A DNA stretch of 64,000 nt, taken from positions 10,294,501 through 10,358,500 of the forward strand of contig OX439000.1 in NCBI GenBank assembly GCA_949316495.1, read 5' to 3'. The DNA comes from Amphiduros pacificus. Lineage: Eukaryota > Annelida > Polychaeta > Phyllodocida > Hesionidae. Positions within the stretch are counted from its first letter, which is position 1. Every line of letters starts with the position of its first letter. The position numbers and the translations under genes were made by a program. The notes under the pieces were generated by a model. That model worked only from the letters and a program-made list of their open reading frames with translations. It ran no database searches and was not told where the DNA came from. Of the stretch, positions 25,529 to 38,600 are shown one piece after another.

Positions 25529-28479
25529 TTGTATTTATTCATAATCAGGCTATTTGTTCATGCATTTATATCTTATTGTTCATTTTGTTATTCCATCAAC
25601 TTGGTGTATAAATTTATAGGAAATTATGGTAGAATTTTATTGTAATTATGTTATTTTATAGGTGTATAACTTGTACTTTCCGCCATGCGTTCATAACATT
25701 CCACATATATTTTGAGCTGTGCTGACGTTATCAGCATAGCTTATACAATGATAAGGCGAGATTTTCAGTAATTCTGTCTGTCAAACAAACAAAATCTCCT
25801 CTGAAACTACTTTCTTGCTCTTCGAAGTTCTGATGTTGTATTGTGAGAAGATGAATTCTATCTATTTTCCACGAGGGTTAGATTTTATTCAATTTTTTAT
25901 TGTTTTTATTCTTTTAATATACAATGGAAACAATGAAGTGTGTCTCACAAGCGTCGACACCGGAAGTGCCTCATTCTAGTAATCTAAATATAGCATCAAT
26001 TAGAGACTTGTATTGCTTTTCTGAAAATCTTTTTTTTTCTGAAATAGAAGTCTGAAATCGATGATATATTTAGATTACTGTCATGTTTTGTAAAATACTA
26101 TTTACATTTTACTTCAACAATTGTTGTCAACCTCCAAAGCTTGGTTAATAACAGGAAATGTTAAAATATCAGGAAGTTTTAACAAACCTTACATGAAAGC
26201 AATGCTCAGCACAGCTTTTAGGCCATTGTCCTATGTTTTAAAGTCCATACAACTGTCCAAAGCTAATCTGTGATATTGTAGATGTAGTCTTACACGTTTT
26301 GTGTGTGGCTTTCATAATATTTATATATTTTTTAATATACCTCTATTATAAGCAATGTGGACGTACTTCGCCAATAACGAGCCCGGGTTTTGCATTTCCG
26401 ATGTTTGCCAATGCTTTCCCAACCTCTTTAATATTTGTAGTGATTCCATCATGATAAAGTGATAATTAGCTTTGAATATGCCAGTTAAAGATGTATGAAA
26501 ACACTCCAAACTTGCTTGCTTGAGTATCAACATAGGAATTCTGATCACCACAATAATAAGAATATAAAGTAAAGCCAATAGAAAGGCCTTCATGTGGTAA
26601 TTGGCATTCTTCGCATTATAACTCACAGTTGAGGTACACATATACTAAGAACTTATTTTGGATGGTAACTTATGAAAAATGTTTTGATATTTTTTTCTGT
26701 AGACCATAAAACATTTGAGGGCTTGATAAAAAGAAAAGTTCTATTTTAGGAAAATTACCTTAAGAGATAATTTAACAGATAATGATAAAAATATATTGTC
26801 GGACTGAAATGAGGTGATGCAACTATTTTGACAACCCCCCAGATAAACACAGTATTTATTTGTATTATATTGTTTCCCATTATTGCTTATTGGAAAATCT
26901 TTGTAAGAATACCTTAAGAAGTCAACTATTAGAATTGATATGCAGAATGTTTTCCGTCAATATGTCCGTGGGCCAGTTTGAAACCCATTCATGTTTCTGA
27001 AATAAATACTCAATGCACTTCAGAGATAGTTCTCAGTGTTTTATTTTGGAATGAAATAAAATAAATCATTCTAATTCATTTTTCATCCATAAAAATGATA
27101 GTATTCACATGAAAGATCCTTTCAATCCAGGGCATTGCTCTCAAATAAGCTAACCACATTATCATTTACTCAACTCAGAATGTCAGACTCTTCAAACTGC
27201 TTTAATGAAAAATAATATCCAAATGTTTTAAGTTCTAAGTTTAAGTTTCTAAACAAATATTTCATACGTTCCAAGCATATTTTCATCATTTTCATACCAA
27301 AATGTAGATGAGTCGGATGCTGTTTGAGGATGATGTTGTAGAGGGGTATCTAAACTTATTATATCCCATCGGAAGGTGAAACATGTTATTGCCTGCGTTT
27401 GCAAAATAAAAATAACTTTCCGCACATTTCTTCTCCATCACTTCCGGTTTCCATAACTTCTGGTTTTCCGTAAGGGGCAGGAACATCTTAAGTCATAGGG
27501 AATCTGAAAAGCTAAGATTGTGTCGAAATTGTGTGATCAATGCAATGTCAACTCTCCCTTCACTCACATACAGCTAAAGGGATTAAAGCTTAAATTACAA
27601 CCTTGGATGAGATCATTTTTATTCCATGTATAAAGTTATCAATTTTACTTTGATAACCTTAAAGTGTGGATATTTCTGATCTGTGCCATCCAATCCTTAA
27701 ATTCAGTGTTTCAAAACATAACCTAGCCTTACCTTGATTAATATTTCTGCCCAAATCTGATTGATCACTTTGTACAAAAATCAGAAAAGCCTGTGATCCA
27801 ATAGAGGGACCTGTGGAAAAAGGTGTCCCATAGAATACTATCCTGTGCTCAGTGGGGGTCACAATGCTTTGCAGCTCTTCAAATATTATAAGCAATTAAA
27901 CAACAGGGGGCGCAACATTTTTAACTTTCCTAGAGTATAATATTATTCACAGGGTGTTCCACCACCCAATCACTGCCTTTTTTTATTTCTCTTGGAACAC
28001 AATTTTCAACTCCATGAAAAAAATATTTTTATAAAGCATAAGGTAAAGTTTTTACTTTCTAAAAATGCTTTGTTATCTTAGCATTGAATGGATAATATCC
28101 TTTAAAATTCAATTTTAAACTGACAGCTACTGACTAGTATTAGACAAAACGAGACCTCTAATATATTGAGACAAACTGCAAGACAATTTCTTCCTGAAAA
28201 TAGAAGACTACCCAGACATATGAATGTCTCATTATAGTTCTTTTTGTTATTCATTTTATTCATTACAATAAATTTATCATATTTCAGGAATTGCCTAGAT
28301 GAAAATACGATGAAAATCTTCACATATGAATTAGATAAATTGCAACATTCCTGTCGCATAAGCTTAGACATGACGCGTTATTCTCTGAGGAGAAAATATT
28401 TTGAAAAAAAAAACCTTTGGAATGGAACCAGCATTAGGGCATACTTTCAAATGCATTTGGATCTATTCATTTATGATAC
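25529..28479. other. intergenic between paralogs 2 and 3, first part, no gene seen
   Basis: AT-rich sequence after the TGA of the second paralog. No recognisable coding exon was found; a motif CAGGGGGCGC at about 27904 is CTCF-like. Poly(A) sites are not obvious. Confidence 0.45.
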
Positions 28480-28680
28480 TGGATACCCTCCATAGCAGGC
28501 CTAAAACGATGGGAGATAGAGCTTTCTCTTCTATTGGTCCTAGGCTATGGAATGCCCTTCCTACTGACATTAGGACTAGTGCCTCAGTTGATTCTTTTAA
28601 GAACACATCTCTTTAGAACACATGTTCTAAAGACAGCGCTATGAACAGATCTATCTGGTATCAGCGCTATATAAATTTTA
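28480..28680 (+). mobile_element. LINE 3' end remnant (CR1/L2-like), 5' truncated
   Basis: The conceptual translation contains GDRAFSSIGPRLWNALPTDI followed by RTSASVDSFKN. This is the signature C-terminal segment of many non-LTR retrotransposon reverse-transcriptase ORFs. A stop and frame disruption follow. The 3' end reads CAGCGCTATATAAATTTTAT and runs straight into a long ATT microsatellite, as L2/CR1-type elements do. Only the last 200 bp or so is present, so it is a dead, 5'-truncated insertion. The exact clade cannot be set from this fragment. Confidence 0.75.
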
Positions 28681-28822
<142 letters not shown>

Positions 28823-28995
28823 AAGTGAATCGCCAATAATATGAAATGAAACATCAGTGAAATAGTTTTTTTAAGGGATACATCCATTTTAATTAGGGTA
28901 CATATCCTTATATCCTAATATGGAATACACATTTTTGTATATTTTACAAAAAACCTCAAATGTCCAATATCCAAGGTTAAACGAACCTTGACATT

Positions 28996-29661
28996 GCGAA
29001 CAAGTTAAACACAGTTGTGTGAGGCAAAGAGATGCATATTTCTTTCCACTGATTATTACACATACAAACGGCCACAGTTTCGTCAATAATTGGAGTAGAA
29101 AGATGTTTTAACCTGCTCCAGAACCGCAATGACGTTGCGAGCAAGGTAAACGCAGTTGCGTGAGGCTATGATATGTACGTACATTCCATTTAACTGAATA
29201 TTACACATACAAGCAGCCACAGTTTCGTCAATAATTGGAATAGAAAGATGATCTAACCTGCTCTGAAGACGTAATGATGTTGCGAGCAACGTAAATACAG
29301 TTCCATAAGGCTACGAGATGCACAATCCTTGCAAAAGACCATAGTTTCTTCAATAATTTAAGTAGAAAGACCAATTAACTTGCAATGAAGTGGTCTTGAC
29401 GTTGCGAGTAAGGTAAACACAGTTGCGTAAGGCTACGAGGTGCACATTTCTTTCCACTGAATATCATATAAACAAATGACCACAGTTTCATCAATAATTG
29501 GAGTAGACAGATGATTTAACCTGGAGTGAAGTCCTCTTGACATTGCGAGCAGGGTAAACACATTTCTTACAACATTGAATATTACGTTTACCTCAGACCA
29601 CAGTTTCGTTAGTATTTGGAGTAGAAAGGTGATTTTCTTGTTCTATAACTGTATTGACGGT
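28996..29661 (+). repeat. divergent tandem repeat of about 120-145 bp, 5 copies
   Basis: Units begin near 28996, 29137, 29282, 29404 and 29545, each opening with a GCGAGCAAGGTAAACACAG-like motif. They share an internal ACAGTTTCGTCAATAATTGG-like core. Copies differ by substitutions and indels, so the array is old. No coding frame is shared between units. Confidence 0.85.
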
Positions 29662-29679
29662 GTGAGCAAGATAAAGAGG

Positions 29680-29787
29680 GTGATGTCACACAGGAAAGTG
29701 TCATCATAGTGACATCAGACAAGAAAGTATTGTCATAGTGACATCAAACAAGAACGCGTCATCATAGTGGCGTCATGGTAACATCAT
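29680..29787 (+). repeat. 29-bp tandem repeat, about 3.7 copies
   Basis: Units start at 29680, 29709, 29738 and 29767. Each opens GTGACATCA or a close variant, with TCATCATA at the end. GTGATGTCAC in the first unit is palindromic. Confidence 0.85.
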
Positions 29788-29906
29788 AAATTATGTTAAC
29801 AATATGATCATTTGGAAACTATGCTATTACCTTGGATAAAACTCCTCCCTCTGTTCTTATTGAAATACCAGGTTTTGGCTATTTTGACTAATAATAAAAG
29901 GAATGT

Positions 29907-30233
<327 letters not shown>

Positions 30234-30341
30234 GTCTTCATTGTAATTGATCTCAAAAATCATCTTGTGGTTGAAAAAGCCCGCGGAAATGTACCACCAG
30301 AGGGACACTCGAAATAAGTTCACTACGACGCCCTCTGGTGG

Positions 30342-31269
30342 AATTCGGGTATGGTCACTGAAGCATTAAATTCATGACTTCAATATTTGATATTTTAGTC
30401 CCCAGCGTATTACACACAAATATATTAATACATTTATTACAAGGTCTGGTGAATTATAAGCTGCTTACTTTGACCGTAATACATCATTGAGTGTAATGCA
30501 TGATCTCCAGATTTATAAATACAAGTACCTATTGAATTCAAACACCACCATATTATACATGCATCGCGATATTGAACCAGGACTGACAAACAAATGGTTT
30601 TATGCACCATATTACCTCAATTGATCTGGGCTATCCTCGTCATATTTCAGTACTGTGTTAACTACTGATCTTGTGATATTATCTAAATGTAAAAGCTAAT
30701 GACAAACTGTTTGTTAGAGTTTAAATACGCCGTGGAAAATTAGATTAAAATTACTGGGGTAAAATCCTCTTTGTGAAGAAAGCCAAACTGAGATATTTAC
30801 AACAGCATGACCAGGTAAGTGTGCAGAATGAAGCCCTTGTTATTCACATACACCATCACAGGTAGACATCTGTACACACGTCATTTTCTCTGAGAAACTT
30901 GAAGTCTAAAACAAAAAAACAAATTACATAAATCGGATATTATCATAATGTACTCAAATCGTTCTGATGTCACGGACTCTACACGTTAATGGTTGATGCA
31001 TGCAGGCATTTGTTCAAGATTTGTAAAACATCCATGGCACTGACCAGGTAGATATGGTTGTAAGAATCCTATGTCAAAGTTTGACATTAAATTTACTTGC
31101 AAAATATAAGATTAAATGCATAAAGATTAAATCATAATCAATTGAATGTATAGATAATGTTTTTCTTTGAAATAATAATTTTATACACAAAACTAAACCA
31201 GCAACCTGGATAATCAAATTTTCAAGTTATTCTACCTATAAATATTTCTTTAAGATGTAATGATTCTAC
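30342..31269. other. intergenic, no gene seen
   Basis: AT-rich sequence without supported features, between the microsatellite and the LINE remnant. Confidence 0.45.
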
Positions 31270-31770
31270 AAAAGATTTGCTTAATTCTAAAACGAAGGAC
31301 TTCTATGGTACTTTGTTAATGATAAATGTACAACACCCACAGCTCTTGAAAAATGGGAAAATATTTACCCAGTACACGATGACTGGGAACACATTTTCAC
31401 ACTTCCATATACATGTGCAAGGCAAACACAACTTCAGTCATTACAATACAGAATTATAAATAGAATTTTGCCATGTAATGAATGGCCATATACATTATCC
31501 GTTGTGGAATCAGACTTGTGCCCAATGTATAATGTAACAGACGATATTGCCCATTTTTTGTATTATTGTACACAAGTTAAATAATTTTGGAACTCATTAG
31601 AACTTTGGTGGAACAGAACCAGTTCACAAACTATTCAAATAACAGAAAAACATATTCTGTTTGGCTTCTTTTATGATCTGGAATATTTTAAGAATGTAAA
31701 CTATGTTATGTTATTGGCAAAACACTATATCTGTAAAACTATATATGTTTTTATAGTTTTCTACACATTG
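31270..31770 (+). mobile_element. LINE ORF2 C-terminal remnant (L1/Tx1-like)
   Basis: Conceptual translation across frames gives segments typical of the C-terminal region of L1/Tx1-type ORF2 proteins. One is YRIINRILPCNEWPYTLSVV; another is SDLCPMYNVTDDIAHFLYYC; then FWNSLELWWNR, KHILFGFF and LLAKHYICKT. The CxxC...H...C pattern matches the zinc-knuckle-like end of these ORFs (the second Cys reads as Tyr here). There are at least one stop and one or two frame changes, so it is a decayed fragment. Clade assignment is from memory of family sequences. Confidence 0.65.
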
Positions 31771-32622
31771 TAAAATATAGATTAAATATAGATAAAATTA
31801 TTTGTACACAAAAAAAACTCCCTAAACAGTTTTGAAAACAGTTGGGGGCAATTATGGAAAGCATCGGATAATATTATTTTATGTACTTTATATATGTACC
31901 AATGTAGTTATTGGTAACTTCACAAGACAATGAACTATGTGGTGTCTGTTACTGTTCCTGTATATGTTATGTGTTGTTACTGTTAAGATTATGTAAAAAT
32001 GACAAAAATATCAATGATAAAAAAAATAAATTATACACAAAACCTCCAATTAGTATGACATATGCATGATTCAGTAAGTTGACTGAACTCTTGCACACTT
32101 CTATCTCTGGTCATATGAACGAAAAGATAATGTGGAATAATCTATGCCAATTATAACAATAATATTTTTGTCATACCATCCATAATTTGACAAACTACAA
32201 ATATGTCTAAATTTATATTGCTTCAATTTGACCAAATCAATAAAGAGACGAGGCAATATTTGAAATGGCCGAACGGGTTTGTTTACAGCATGGTAACATG
32301 AAATTTGATATAGAAATTGAGTTGTTGGTAAGTTTATGTTGAACTTAATGATGACATTAGATATCAAGGTGGCACCTTCCCATAAAACGATATGAGCGCA
32401 TGGAAAAAAGATCTTAGAAACTAGTGTTGGTTACATGATCAACACATATCCAAACATACTTAAAGCTGGCCGTTTTCAGTCAATTTCTGTCTTAGTTGTT
32501 CTGGTTATTTTATTAAAAGAGCACAATATCATCAGATAAGCCTACAAAGTTAAGTACAGTTAATGATGAATCACGGATATCCTAGGTACATTCAGTGACA
32601 GGGCTTCTCAGGATCTTCGGCC
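31771..32622. other. intergenic, 5' flank of the third KY-like gene
   Basis: No exon recognised. It presumably contains the promoter and 5' UTR of the third paralog. Confidence 0.4.
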
Positions 32623-35600
32623 ATGGGTTGTGGTTCTTCCAAGTCACATGAGGTGGAAAAGAGTTGCTCTCGGACTGCCACTATACTGGTGGAGGGGTCC
32701 GATGACGTGCACGATGTGGACGGACTCAACACCAAGAATGAGCGGGTGAGTGCAGTAGTAGACAGATGTATCTTATAAGTGTGGGGGGGGGGGGAGCCTA
32801 CATCATGCCGTGCCCTTGTGCTTCGGAATGAGACCCAGAGATGATACCCTCATGATTAATAACAAACGAATTACCAGCTCTCACAGGTTCCTAAACATAT
32901 CACATCAAATACTTCTGAACTAAATATCACATCTAATTCTTCTGAACTAAACATATCACATCTAATTCTTTTGAACTAAACATATCACATCTAATTCTTC
33001 TGAACTAAACATATCACCTCTAGTTTTTCTGAATTCATTTGCCAATGATAATCAAGTGCATACAACTGCATTATATACTTACCAGAACCGAGCATTAAGC
33101 ATATGGAGTATAGATCCATTAAGTGAGCATAGGAGTGCCTCCCCCAGTTTACCTCTACCAGCCCCTCCTTCCACCACCAAGGAGGAGATCTTCAATATCA
33201 ACCATTATGCAGACATGGATGAAAGGTCTAAAAAGGTATTTAAAAAGGCCATAATTTCCATTCTAAATTATCATTCTAAAGACCCAACAAGTACTAAAAA
33301 GCAGTTCTTATTCTAAATATTTTGTAAGCAAATTGATTAGATCATGACTGGACAGTCAAATGACCTAATTTATTAAAAAAAGACCTTCCTCATGTTAAAG
33401 ATATTTCATATTCAATCTATTACAGATACCAATGGATTACCTCTACAATACCTTTGAGTATCTAGCAGCTCACCTAACAGCAGATGCTAAAACTGACGTG
33501 GGACGCGTGAGGGCTTTGTTCACGTGGCTGGCCCATATAGATATTGCCTCTCTGCAGCACACGTTGGAAAAGCTTCCTGATTTCAATACCCCACTTGATT
33601 ATCTACTCAAAATCCACTGGAGTATGGGGAACCATTCCCACATGTTTGCAAAGTTAGCAAAGTAAGAATATAAAATATACATTTCCAATTGTAAAGATCA
33701 TTTTTTGGCTATCATTGTGTAATACAAAACCGGTGATTTTAACAACTGACACTATGCGTTTTCAGGATTTGTATTGTGTTGACAGTGACAAATTGTTTTA
33801 AAATATCACGGTTGTTATTTTTGCTTAAACAATAAATTGCTTTTCAATAAATTGCATTAAACGACAGAAATATTAAGCAAATCCTATCATTGGATACACT
33901 CTTCGTTCTCATATGTTGATATAGTGTGTACCAATATATTGGAATGAATTAGCTGAACCTTCCCTTTATTGTCGAGTACAAAGTTTCTTTTTCCAGAAAA
34001 GTGAACAATATTGTTACTTCACATGTCTTTGTGTAAAATTCTTTTTCAAAGAGATAGTTCAGGTACCATCCTGAGTATTTTATTAAGCCAGCGACAAATT
34101 AATACAAATAATCGATACATTTTAGGGCAGCAGGGATACCCTGTTATGTTGTCAGTGGAGTGAACAAAAATGCATCTTATCAAGTAGGAAAACGCATCCA
34201 GCGGCTAGACCTTGGCGCCCAGTGGAACGTCGTGCTAGTGGACGGTCAATGGCGCCTCGTGGACGTCTTCTGGGCTTCTACGTGTGTGGTGGGCAAACAG
34301 TCCAAAGACTGGGCCCTGGTGGACATAGGTGGCGAGATTCAGGATGAGGACGAGGAGGAGGATGAGGACGCGGAGGGGGAGACACAACACAGAGTTAATG
34401 AGTTCTTCTTTCTGCCTGACCCAGATAATTTGAAACACACCCATTTGCCGAATGATGAAAGATGGCAGCTTCTGAAGGAACCGTGGGATCTGGAAGATTT
34501 CGAAAATGAAGTTTACATCAGAGAAAGATTTCATGAACTGAATATAAAGATGACCAAGAGGAGCCAAGATCATTGTGTTGTGGAATCAGTGGAAGGAGAG
34601 ATAGAAATCTATTTTGAGATTCCATCAGTTGATTCATCGAATATTGAGTTCAGATATCTTCTGTACAAGCAGCGGACACAATCAGATGACAACAAATCAA
34701 ATGTTCACATGGACCAGTTTGTTATATATCAGAAAACATCATTTGCTTTTACTCACCAAATTCGATTTCCGGTCACCGGACGATTTAAAATGGATATTTT
34801 TGGCAGGAACTTGAAAAAGCATGACACACTTGATCTGGTATGTTCTTATGTATTAGTTTGTCCGAAGGCCATGGCGAACTGCCAGCCACTCCCGGACAAC
34901 CCTGAGATCGGATGGGGACCTGGAGCAGAGACCAAGCAGGTAGGACTCGAACCCAAAACTCATGAAGATGGAATCATTCAAACTATGGACGGCCATGTTG
35001 AAATCAGATTTACTCTGCAGCATGCGCTGCATGTCCTTCAGAACCTGCAGCACAATGACCTTGACCAATGGCTGCTCAAGCGACACGCTGTCCTTCGCAT
35101 TGAGGAGGGAGAGATGATTATTGAAATGCGGCTGCCACAACAAGGGGAATATGCACTCAACTTGTTTGCGGACGAGAAGGAGAAGGAAGGGGAACTTCCA
35201 AATGTTTGTAATTATCTGATTCGCTGCCAGAACGAGGGCCTGAGCACGTTGCCATTCCCCAAGCTGCACGATGGTATCCTCGGCAAGAGTCACATGTCAG
35301 AGATCCTTGGCGCGCAGGCGCTAAGCCACGAGACCGGGCTTATCAAAACAGGGGATGGCAATTTAGCGGTTTCCTTCTCCACATCAGAAGATATTGAGCT
35401 GTTTTGTGAGCTTCATAATGCCACAACAGAAAGAAAAGTAACCGCTGAGGAAGTGACAAGGACGGCCATGTCTGGAACGGCAACATTCAAGTTAGATCTA
35501 AAACACCCAGGCGAGTATGGCATGAATGTTTATGCCAAGAAGAAGAGCGATAGTAACCGGCTTTACCATGTGCACACGTACCTCATTGACTACATATCTG

Positions 35601-38600
35601 AGGGCAAGACTGAGGAAAGACCTCCCGTGGACGAGGACATTCCAGTGGAAGTACTGTATTCTTACAATGACGTCATTGAGGTGGAGATGGATTCTGATCA
35701 ATGCCTGGTGGGCGAGCTTCAGCGCCGGTTTATCCAGGAAGGACCTCGGGAAGACCAGCTTAACTCTGTGACAGAACATGGTAAACAGGTCTTCATGGTC
35801 CAACTCCCAGAGCTCGGGGAATATAAGCTGGATGTACATGAAGTCAAAGATACTGGAGCGTTAGTCCATTTGAAGACTTACCAAATATTCAAATATGAAC
35901 CCACCCCAGAGGAACTAAAAGCGACAGTTAGTATATTTGTTTAATCAGTTTATTTTGAAATAATTTTAAATTAGATGTGCATTACATACTGATATCAATT
36001 ATATTCCTGATCTGAGAGATAACTATCATTCATATTCCACTTGCATTTGTACCAAACAAAATTGCAAAGATACACTTTTTTTTTAACATAAGTCACGTTT
36101 TTGACATAAGTTTTTCCAAGATACACGTTTCTTTTTTTACCTAAGTCATAAAAACATAATTATCGGGAAATAAAAAGGAGTTGATAATCAACTCAGCATT
36201 CTCATTGATAATAGTCCTATTTAAAGAAAACATAAATTTCTCCAGAAAAGATCGCAAGAGCCGGATAAGCCTAAAGAGGTGGAGGAAGAACCTATAGATC
36301 CTGCAATACTTGCCAGAGGTAAGCATGTATTAAAATTAAAGTTTACTTTTTCATAGAATCCATTTTGACATAGTAAAGCACACAGTTTACCAGTATATAC
36401 ATAGTTATTCATGTTGGTACCGAACACATTTATTTAATCACTGCCTTTTTTCTTCCTTATTCAAGGAAGACATGAAGCTTCGCAGGTCACACTCTGCCAC
36501 TGATGTGACATGAAGCTCCACAGGTCCCACTCCGTTACAGGTGTGACATGAAGCTTCACAGGTCCCACTCTGCCGCTGATGTGACATGAAGCTTCACAGG
36601 TCCTACTCTGCCACTGGTGTGACATGAAGCTTCACAGGTCCCACTCTGCCACTGATGTGACATGAAGCTTCACAGGTCCTACTCTGCCACAGGTGTGACA
36701 TGAAGCTTCACAGGTCCCACTCTGCCGCTGATGTGACATGAAGCTTCACAGGTCCCACTCTGCTACAGGTGTGACATGAAGCTTCACATGTCCCACTCTG
36801 CCACTGGTGTGACATGAAGCTTCACAGGTCCCACTCTGCCGCTGATGTGACATGAAGCTTCACAGGTCCCACTCTACCATTGGTGTGACATGAAGCTTCA
36901 CAGGTCCTACTCTGCCACTGGTGTGACATGAAGCTTCACATGTCCCACTCTACCACTGGTGTGACATGAAGCTTAACATGTCCCACTCTGCCACTGGTGT
37001 GACATGAAGCTTAACATGTCCCACTCTGCCACTGGTGTGACATGAAGCTTCACAGGTCCCACTCTGCCACTGGTGTGACATGAAGCTTAACATGTCCCAC
37101 TCTGCCACTGGTGTGACATGAAGCTTCATAGGTCCCACTCTACCACTGGTGTGACATGAAGCTTAACATGTCCCACTCTGCCACTGGTGTGACATGAAGC
37201 TTCACAGGTCCCACTCTACCACTGGTGTGACATGAAGCTTCATAGGTCCCACTCTACCACTGGTGTGACATGAAGCTACACATGTCCCACTCTACCACTG
37301 GTGTGACATGAAGCTACACAAGTCCCACTCTACCACTGGTGTGACATGAAGCTTCACAGGTCCCACTCTACCACTGGTGTGACATGAAGCTACACATGTC
37401 CCACTCTACCACTGGTGTGACATGAAGCTTCACAGGTCCCACTCTACCACTGGTGTGACATGAAGCTTTACATGTCCCACTATACCATTGGTGTGACATG
37501 AAGCTTCACAGGTCCCACTCTACCATTGGTGTGACATGAAGCTTCACAGGTCCCACTCTGCCACTGGTGTGACATGAAGCTACACATGTCCCACTCTACC
37601 ACTGGTGTGACATGAAGCTACACAGGTCCCACTCTGCCACTGGTGTGACATGAAGCTTCACAGGTCCCACTCTGCCATTGGTGTGACATGAAGCTTCACA
37701 GGTCCCACTCTGCCATTGGTGTGACATGAAGCTTCACAGGTCCCACTCTGCCACTGGTGTGACATGAAGCTTTACATGTCCCACTCTGCCATTGGTGTGA
37801 CATGAAGCTTCACAGGTCCCACTCTGCCACTGGTGTGACATGAAGCTTCACAGGTCCCACTCTGCCATTGGTGTGACATGAAGCTTCACAGGTCCCACTC
37901 TGCCATTGGTGTGACATGAAGCTTCACAGGTCCCACTCTGCCACTGGTGTGACATGAAGCTTTACATGTCCCACTCTGCCATTGGTGTGACATGAAGCTT
38001 CACAGGTCCCACTCTGCCACTGGTGTGACATGAAGCTTCACAGGTCCCACTCTACCATTGGTGTGACATGAAGCTTCACAGGTCCCACTCTGCTGGCCTC
38101 CGCCACTGGTTGGCTGGGCGTCGCGGTTTGCCATTCTTGTAGTGATCATCCAGAATGTTTTCTACTGGAGACAAAGACTGGAATTTGTTTTCTGTCCATC
38201 CTCCTCTGACAGCGCTATAATACTCTGAATCAATAGCCTCAACGTCACTATTTCTTTTCATGCCAGTGTAGTGACTTTTAATGAAGACCTCGTCATCTTC
38301 TGACGAGTCTGTCAGCCAGTAGGTGGGGGTCACCGGCTTGTTGATGAGGTAGTGAGAGTGAGAGGTCTGTCCATTGGCCTGCATGCGTCTCTGCCATTCT
38401 GGAGGCAGGGGTTTGGCATTATACACTGGGTATTTTAGCGCTTCACAGGTCTTCCGGGGCGGCGCTGCGGTCGGGGTAAACTGCTGCCAGTCCACCCTGG
38501 TGACTGGCTGACGTGGTGGACGGTCTGGTCTCAGATAACCTGTGAAACGATTCAAGAGATAGCGGATGACTTGGATGAAATCCCATACACAAATCATCAT

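Noticed and set aside
36950-37138. 62-codon - strand frame in the minisatellite
   Set aside because: A 38-bp unit is not a multiple of three, and the frame is a by-product of the repeat.
36470-38093. Possible CRISPR-like array (regular 38-bp units)
   Set aside because: Units are contiguous without unique spacers, and the locus is an intron of an animal gene. It is a minisatellite.
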